Origin: UBA4717 sp045531795
Lineage (GTDB): Bacteria; Bacillota; Clostridia; Oscillospirales; CAG-272
Direction: 5' to 3'
NCBI GenBank assembly: GCA_045531795.1
Contig: JAZSET010000066.1
Span: 1-8,501, forward strand
DNA: 8,501 nt
The notes under the pieces are model-generated. The model had not been told where the DNA came from. It did no database searches and was given only the letters and a program-made list of their open reading frames with translations. Shown here in pieces: positions 5,607 to 8,501 of the stretch; position 1 is the first letter of the stretch, and each line of letters starts with the position of its first letter. The translations under genes and the position numbers were made by a program.

Positions 5607-7283
5607 TTAATAAGAAAAGACTTGGTTGTAAACATCTTCTGCTGTTCCTGTTTCTGTTGTTGAATCAAAATTATCTTCTTCGCTTGAAGCACACAAAGCA
5701 GCGACAAAAGCCTTAAAAGGGTCAGTTTTTCTTGACTTAGGCTCTATTTTTTCGTAGGTCATATTGCCGTGTTTTGACATTTCGATTTTGCTGTTATTTG
5801 CCGCCCAACGCATAAGCGGTATATCTCCCCAGACTATACGGCTGTTTGCAAACGCTGAAGTGATAATCGGAATATTTGCCATTTCATCGCTCGGCCTCAG
5901 AAGCTTTACATTGTTCCCGTACTCTTTTTCGGGAGCGAAACAAACATCACGAAGAGCCTTAGACATAAGCGTATATCTGTATTTATCAAGACCAACCTTT
6001 AGAATTTCTGAACGGTATTCGGCTGCTGTATTAGCTATCCAGGTCGCTACAAGCTCCGGCGGAATTTCCGCCCCTTGAACAAAAACAACGTGTCCGAGCG
6101 ATTCCCATTCTCTTAGAGGAGCCTTTATCCTCTTAAGGTCGGGGCTGTTTTCGCTTATCCACGTCTGTTGCTTATAATAATAAACGCCGTCTATCTTCCA
6201 AAGAAGTCCGGCGGAAATCATATCGATTGTACTTGCAAAGTCTATTCCTGCAGTGCAGGCATAGCCTTCTACTGTCTTTTTGTCAAAATCCCTTGAAGCG
6301 TTAAGAAGATTATCCCAGCTCGTAACTTCATTTTCCATCATCGCCGGTGGCCTGTTCATCCTTTTTGTTTCAAAACCACTGTTAGCCGTAGGATTTATTG
6401 CAAAGTCGGAATACTCAAGCCTTATCTGGGCAAGCAAATGCGGAAAATACTGAAGTGAAGGATTTGCCTTATACCAACACTCTTCTTTATGAACCTCTTC
6501 GGGAGCGTCAATCCTGCAAATAAAAGGAAACCATCCATTGTCAGGAATTTCCTCGTTCAAAATTTTAACCGCGTTATCAAGAGCGTCATCAAAAGGACCG
6601 CCTCTTACAATTCCGTTTGTTGTTGTGATTGTCTGTCTTGGAAGTGCTTTCTTTCCAAGACCTGTTTTTGAAACGCTTATCATCTTATAATTTTCGTAAG
6701 CGTGATATTCATCAAAATCTACCTTTCCGGGTCTCTGGCCGTCTTTTGTCTTATACGAACTGGTACAGTAATACCAGGTTGAATTTGTCTGTGTGTTTGT
6801 AATATACTCTTTTGTCCATTTGAAGAACCGTTTGTATTTTGCCGGATTGCTTTCGAGCAATTCATATAAATCATTCCAAGCCATTTTTGCCTGGTCTTCA
6901 GACGTCGCAAAAGTATATATGTCGTAGTTTTTTACGCCGTTGGTCGGCGTTAAAAGGCAGAAATTTTCAAAAGTACTAAATCCGGTTTTTCCTGCTCCTC
7001 TTCCGACGCAAATAAATAAAATCGGAAACCGAAGCACTCCCGGAGAACTGTATAGCGTGTTATGTACCGCAAAGCAGAACTTTTCCCACGAAAATAGCTT
7101 AAACGGGAAATGCCTTTCATAACTTAAATATTTATCAAGCTGATTTTCATCAAAAAAAACGCTCTCTTTTTTGAGAACGTTTTTTAAAAAACTTACCATT
7201 AGCTTCTGGTCTTCACAGACGGGGAATTTCTCCGTCTCAACGTGGTCGATATACTCTTGAACCACAGCGGGTATGTTAGCCAT
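5607..7283 (-). CDS. Terminase large subunit (ATPase and nuclease)
   Basis: This protein powers DNA packaging and cuts concatemeric DNA. From the chosen start it has 558 residues; numbers below count from the upstream ATG at 7307, so subtract 8. The ATPase domain has a Walker A GRGAGKT (102-108) and a Walker B VDFDE (196-200) followed by YHAY. The nuclease domain has likely metal-binding acids at GIDFAST (D356), GLDKYR (D441) and KTDPFKAF (D529), the layout of RuvC/RNase H-like terminase nucleases. I prefer ATG 7283-7281, which has GAGAGG six bases upstream. The ATG at 7307 touches the small terminase stop but has no ribosome site. Codons 42-52 encode a terminator-like hairpin in the message. 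Length and motif order are normal, so it looks intact. Confidence 0.92.
   Translation of the reverse strand: MANIPAVVQEYIDHVETEKFPVCEDQKLMVSFLKNVLKKESVFFDENQLDKYLSYERHFPFKLFSWEKFCFAVHNTLYSSPGVLRFPILFICVGRGAGKTGFSTFENFCLLTPTNGVKNYDIYTFATSEDQAKMAWNDLYELLESNPAKYKRFFKWTKEYITNTQTNSTWYYCTSSYKTKDGQRPGKVDFDEYHAYENYKMISVSKTGLGKKALPRQTITTTNGIVRGGPFDDALDNAVKILNEEIPDNGWFPFICRIDAPEEVHKEECWYKANPSLQYFPHLLAQIRLEYSDFAINPTANSGFETKRMNRPPAMMENEVTSWDNLLNASRDFDKKTVEGYACTAGIDFASTIDMISAGLLWKIDGVYYYKQQTWISENSPDLKRIKAPLREWESLGHVVFVQGAEIPPELVATWIANTAAEYRSEILKVGLDKYRYTLMSKALRDVCFAPEKEYGNNVKLLRPSDEMANIPIITSAFANSRIVWGDIPLMRWAANNSKIEMSKHGNMTYEKIEPKSRKTDPFKAFVAALCASSEEDNFDSTTETGTAEDVYNQVFSY
7152..7185 (-). other. Terminator-like hairpin inside the large terminase gene
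   Basis: On the minus-strand RNA, bases 7185-7173 pair with 7166-7154 as a 13-bp stem with one U-G wobble: AAAAAACG, U, UCUC against GAGA, G, CGUUUUUU. The loop is six A residues and two more U residues follow, making an eight-U run. This has the form of an intrinsic terminator, yet lies about 100-130 bases into the coding frame, at codons encoding VLKKESVFFDE. The same stem with one mismatch can form in plus-strand RNA. It may cause pausing or attenuation, or be a chance result of lysine/phenylalanine codons. Confidence 0.5.
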
Positions 7284-7307
7284 TTTTAACCTCTCAATAA
7301 CCTCCAT

Positions 7308-7619
7308 TTAGAGTTCGACTTCTTCGTCTTCCGCAATTACGTTATCTATAGAGAGCTTGAGTTTTTCTAAAATTGAAATCATCTGCTTTTCTGTCTCTCT
7401 TACTTCTTTGAGCATTGGATTAGCTTTCAACCTTTTTGCACCCGAGTTGTTAAAAACTTCTTCCTCGTACAAACCTACCTCTTTGACGGCTTTCTTGAGT
7501 TCGGAAAGCTGCCTACGAAGATACATATACTCATCCACAAGCTCGACAAAAAAAGGCGTGTCAGCCTTACGTGCTTTCAACTGATTTATTAAAGATTCTC
7601 GAATAATTTTAGCCGTCAA
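7308..7619 (-). CDS. Terminase small subunit, P27 family
   Basis: A 103-residue, helical protein that recognises the packaging site and hands it to the large subunit. The NPMLKEVRETEKQMISILEKL stretch (67-87) is the characteristic C-terminal block of the P27-type small terminases. Before it lie charged helices (ESLINQLKARKAD and YMYLRRQLSELKKAVKEVGL), suited to oligomerisation. The C-terminal tail is acidic (AEDEEVEL) and could contact the large subunit. A GTG at 7628 opens the frame, but the GGAGG at 7632-7628 overlaps it. TTG at 7619-7617 has that site eight bases upstream and is chosen. Its TAA directly abuts an ATG in the next frame. The upstream 144-base non-coding stretch is the likely target of this protein. 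Confidence 0.82.
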   Translation of the reverse strand: MTAKIIRESLINQLKARKADTPFFVELVDEYMYLRRQLSELKKAVKEVGLYEEEVFNNSGAKRLKANPMLKEVRETEKQMISILEKLKLSIDNVIAEDEEVEL

Positions 7620-7627
7620 ATTTTCCA

Positions 7628-7632
7628 CCTCC
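7628..7632 (-). promoter_or_regulatory. Ribosome binding site deciding the small terminase start
   Basis: GGAGG on the minus strand, eight bases before TTG 7619-7617. It overlaps the alternative GTG at 7628-7626, so that GTG cannot use it. This makes a TTG start the better choice and shortens the protein by three residues. Confidence 0.65.
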
Positions 7633-7648
7633 GCTTATTATAATGCGC

Positions 7649-7663
7649 GCGTGCGAGCGTGCG
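7649..7663. repeat. Tandem GCGTGCG repeat upstream of small terminase gene
   Basis: GCGTGCG occurs at 7649-7655 and again at 7657-7663, separated by one base. It sits within an alternating purine-pyrimidine GC stretch starting at 7645. It lies 30 bases upstream of the small terminase start, in the spacer between it and the HNH gene. Small terminases bind short iterated sequences near cos or pac, so a terminase-binding role is plausible. It is quite unlike the surrounding composition. The role is inferred from location only. Confidence 0.45.
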
Positions 7664-7699
7664 TGTCCTCTAAATCTTTATTGTCCAGGCTCCCCCGCG

Positions 7700-7763
7700 T
7701 TGTACCACCCCTCGAAAAAAAATCCGTTTTTTGACCCCGGGGGTAGTTATGGTGTGCAAACAA
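7700..7763. other. Candidate cos (packaging/cleavage) region
   Basis: The non-coding stretch between the HNH stop and the small terminase gene contains the palindrome ACCCCGGGGGT at 7734-7744 (arms of five around one base). Next to it lie an A8 run and a T6 run around TCCG (7715-7732), plus G-rich or C-rich patches at 7691-7695 and 7707-7711. Cos sites of HK97-like phages with HNH proteins lie beside the terminase genes and often have GC-rich ends. The window shows no other intergenic stretch in the packaging genes. Cleavage position and overhang cannot be read from the sequence. Confidence 0.45.
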
Positions 7764-8102
7764 TTACCATTTTTCGATGTTTATAAAATGAACATTGCCG
7801 TTTCGTCTTTCGGGATGCTGTTCTTCGTGGCAGGTTTGGCATAAAGCTACAAGTTGTTTTATTTTGTCGCCTTTGTCATCAACATAGTACTTGCTATAAG
7901 CTAAGTGCGGGAAATATTTTAAGTGCTTAACATGATGCACCAGGCGAGCTTTACTCACTCGGCCTCTTGCTTTGCAATATTCACATTCGTTGTGGTTTTC
8001 GCGTATTATTTCTGCCGACAATCGCCGCCAGTATTTGTCATTGTAAAACTTTTCAGTTTTGCCATGTTGAATAAGAGCTTTTATTTGTTCAACACTGTAC
8101 AC
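7764..8102 (-). CDS. HNH endonuclease of the packaging module
   Basis: A 112-residue HNH nuclease starting at GTG 8102-8100. Residues ECEYC (39-43) give a CxxC zinc ligand pair, LVHHVKHL (54-61) the catalytic beta-strand with His56/His57, and LVALCQTCHEEQHP (84-97) the second CxxC and the final histidines. The residue usually Asn in the NLxxLC motif appears to be Gln83. In HK97-like phages an HNH protein next to terminase works with it to cut cos and promote packaging. The frame runs upstream to an ATG at 8183, but the extra 27 residues are odd, and AGGAGG at 8112-8107 lies four bases before GTG. The upstream portion also spans a strong hairpin. A free-standing homing nuclease is a less likely alternative. 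Confidence 0.85.
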   Translation of the reverse strand: MYSVEQIKALIQHGKTEKFYNDKYWRRLSAEIIRENHNECEYCKARGRVSKARLVHHVKHLKYFPHLAYSKYYVDDKGDKIKQLVALCQTCHEEQHPERRNGNVHFINIEKW

Positions 8103-8120
8103 TTTTCCTCCTACAACACC

Positions 8121-8147
8121 AAAGCCCCCGACATAGTCAGAGGCTTT
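8121..8147 (-). other. Strong hairpin upstream of the HNH ribosome site
   Basis: On minus-strand RNA AAAGCCUCUGAC (8147-8136) pairs with GUCGGGGGCUUU (8132-8121), a 12-bp stem with two G-U wobbles and the loop UAU. It ends nine bases before the AGGAGG at 8112-8107. Only three U residues follow directly, so it could be a weak terminator of an upstream transcript or a 5' leader structure affecting the late message. In plus-strand RNA two of these pairs become mismatches, so the minus strand is favoured. Confidence 0.55.
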
Positions 8148-8501
8148 AGCGTATATAATCAACGAAAGAAAAAATATGAGCACATCGCAGGTCCTGCCCT
8201 GCTGAACTGTGCAGATGGTGCGGCAGCTTTCACTACCGCGAGGTAAGATAATGTTTCCGCAAAATGAGAAAAAATATGAAAGGTCGTTTGGATGGACGGC
8301 GTACCCATCATCTCAGATTCCTTAAGCAAGGAGCGGCAGGAGCCTTTCTGCCCTCAAACAACTGGCGTGTAATCACAGCTCGTGCACTGCTTTCACACAT
8401 ATCCCTCTCTCGAGGGATTCGGAAAAGTTCGGCTAACAACAAATCCGCTTAATGCGCCTGCCGGTTAAGACCGACGGTTCGCTGGTTGCAGAGACAGGAC
8501 T
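8148..8501. other. Right flank without a supportable gene
   Basis: I find no gene I can defend here. The minus strand has three short ORFs: one open from the window edge and ending at 8433 (22 residues, ending TGRRIKRICC), one at 8308-8400 (30 residues) and one at 8159-8311 (50 residues, beginning MMGTPSIQTTFHIF). The last two overlap at ATGATG. On the plus strand there are short frames such as one starting at 8452 and open to the edge (MRLPVKTDGSLVAETG). None has a good ribosome site or a family I recognise. A 12-base word, GAAAAAATATGA, occurs at 8168-8179 and 8268-8279. No tRNA, riboswitch or known RNA motif is recognisable. Confidence 0.4.
8401..8418. repeat. Perfect 7-bp inverted repeat
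   Basis: ATCCCTC (8401-8407) and GAGGGAT (8412-8418) are perfect inverted copies around TCTC. The structure lies in the gene-poor right flank. No U-tract follows on either strand, so I do not call it a terminator. It could be an operator or part of a larger RNA structure. Confidence 0.4.

Noticed and set aside
7637..7642. TATAAT on the minus strand as a promoter for the terminase genes
   Set aside because: The -10-like hexamer is good but no -35-like sequence lies about 17 bases upstream, and the stretch is GC-alternating; it would also start inside the repeat region.
8103..8183. N-terminal extension of the HNH protein to ATG 8183
   Set aside because: It would translate through a strong hairpin, adds a hydrophobic stretch foreign to the family, and a better placed AGGAGG supports the GTG at 8102.
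7923..8246. Plus-strand ORF of 107 residues opposite the HNH gene
   Set aside because: The minus strand here encodes clear HNH and zinc motifs; the plus-strand frame has no ribosome site or family resemblance.
8225..8250. T-box-like ACTACCGCGAGG string
   Set aside because: It only partly resembles the conserved T-box terminator-region motif, and no specifier loop, antiterminator or aminoacyl-tRNA-related gene is present.
8264..8452. Plus-strand ORF of 62 residues in the right flank
   Set aside because: It is basic and low in recognisable pattern, has no good ribosome site, and competes with short minus-strand frames of equal weakness.
8440..8501. Possible tRNA near the right end
   Set aside because: A GGTTCG-like string suggests a T-arm, but the stems do not pair and no acceptor or anticodon arm can be built.
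1..8501. CRISPR array, insertion sequence or defence system
   Set aside because: No regularly spaced repeats, transposase, terminal inverted repeats or defence-type domains are visible; the genes form a standard phage morphogenesis block.

Overview
This window is the DNA-packaging and head-morphogenesis block of an HK97-type tailed phage or prophage (long-tailed, siphovirus-like), with every confident gene on the minus strand. Read from the right-hand end towards base 1, the order is HNH endonuclease, small terminase (P27 type), large terminase, portal, ClpP-like head maturation protease, major capsid protein, a 51-residue Rho-N/SAP-like protein, head-tail connector, head-closure protein, tail-terminator-like protein, HK97 gp10-like protein, phi13-type major tail protein, and the start of a tail-assembly-chaperone-like gene cut by the window edge. 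The host is most likely a low- to mid-GC Gram-positive, probably a clostridial Firmicute. This rests on strong AGGAGG-type ribosome sites, TTG and GTG starts, and P27/phi13-type families. No host marker gene, integrase or repressor is present, so the host and the prophage/virus choice are inferences.

Right flank (8103-8501): about 400 bases with no gene I can support. It holds a strong 12-bp hairpin just upstream of the HNH ribosome site, another perfect 7-bp hairpin, and several short ORFs on both strands. It may be the edge of the phage module, non-coding RNA, or decayed sequence.

Packaging region (7620-8102): the HNH gene is separated from the terminase pair by a 144-base non-coding stretch. 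This stretch has a GC palindrome, A- and T-runs, G-runs and a short iterated GCGTGCG repeat. It is the best candidate for the cos cleavage and terminase-binding region. HNH proteins beside terminases act with them in cos cleavage in HK97-like phages.

Head and connector region (844-7619): genes are tightly coupled, with stop/start contacts or overlaps of 4-20 bases at most junctions. In several genes the longest ORF is not the likely gene. A well-placed Shine-Dalgarno sequence argues for a downstream start in TerS (TTG), TerL (ATG), the capsid protein (ATG), the head-closure protein (ATG), the gp10-like protein (GTG) and the HNH protein (GTG).

Tail region (1-843): the major tail protein is followed by two tandem hairpins, one with an intrinsic-terminator shape, before the next tail gene. 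This suggests the abundant structural genes may be partly insulated from downstream tail genes. The system as a whole is a recognisable one. The second-look items are the cos-like spacer, the terminator-like hairpin inside the TerL gene, the HNH motif substitution, and the unexplained right flank.
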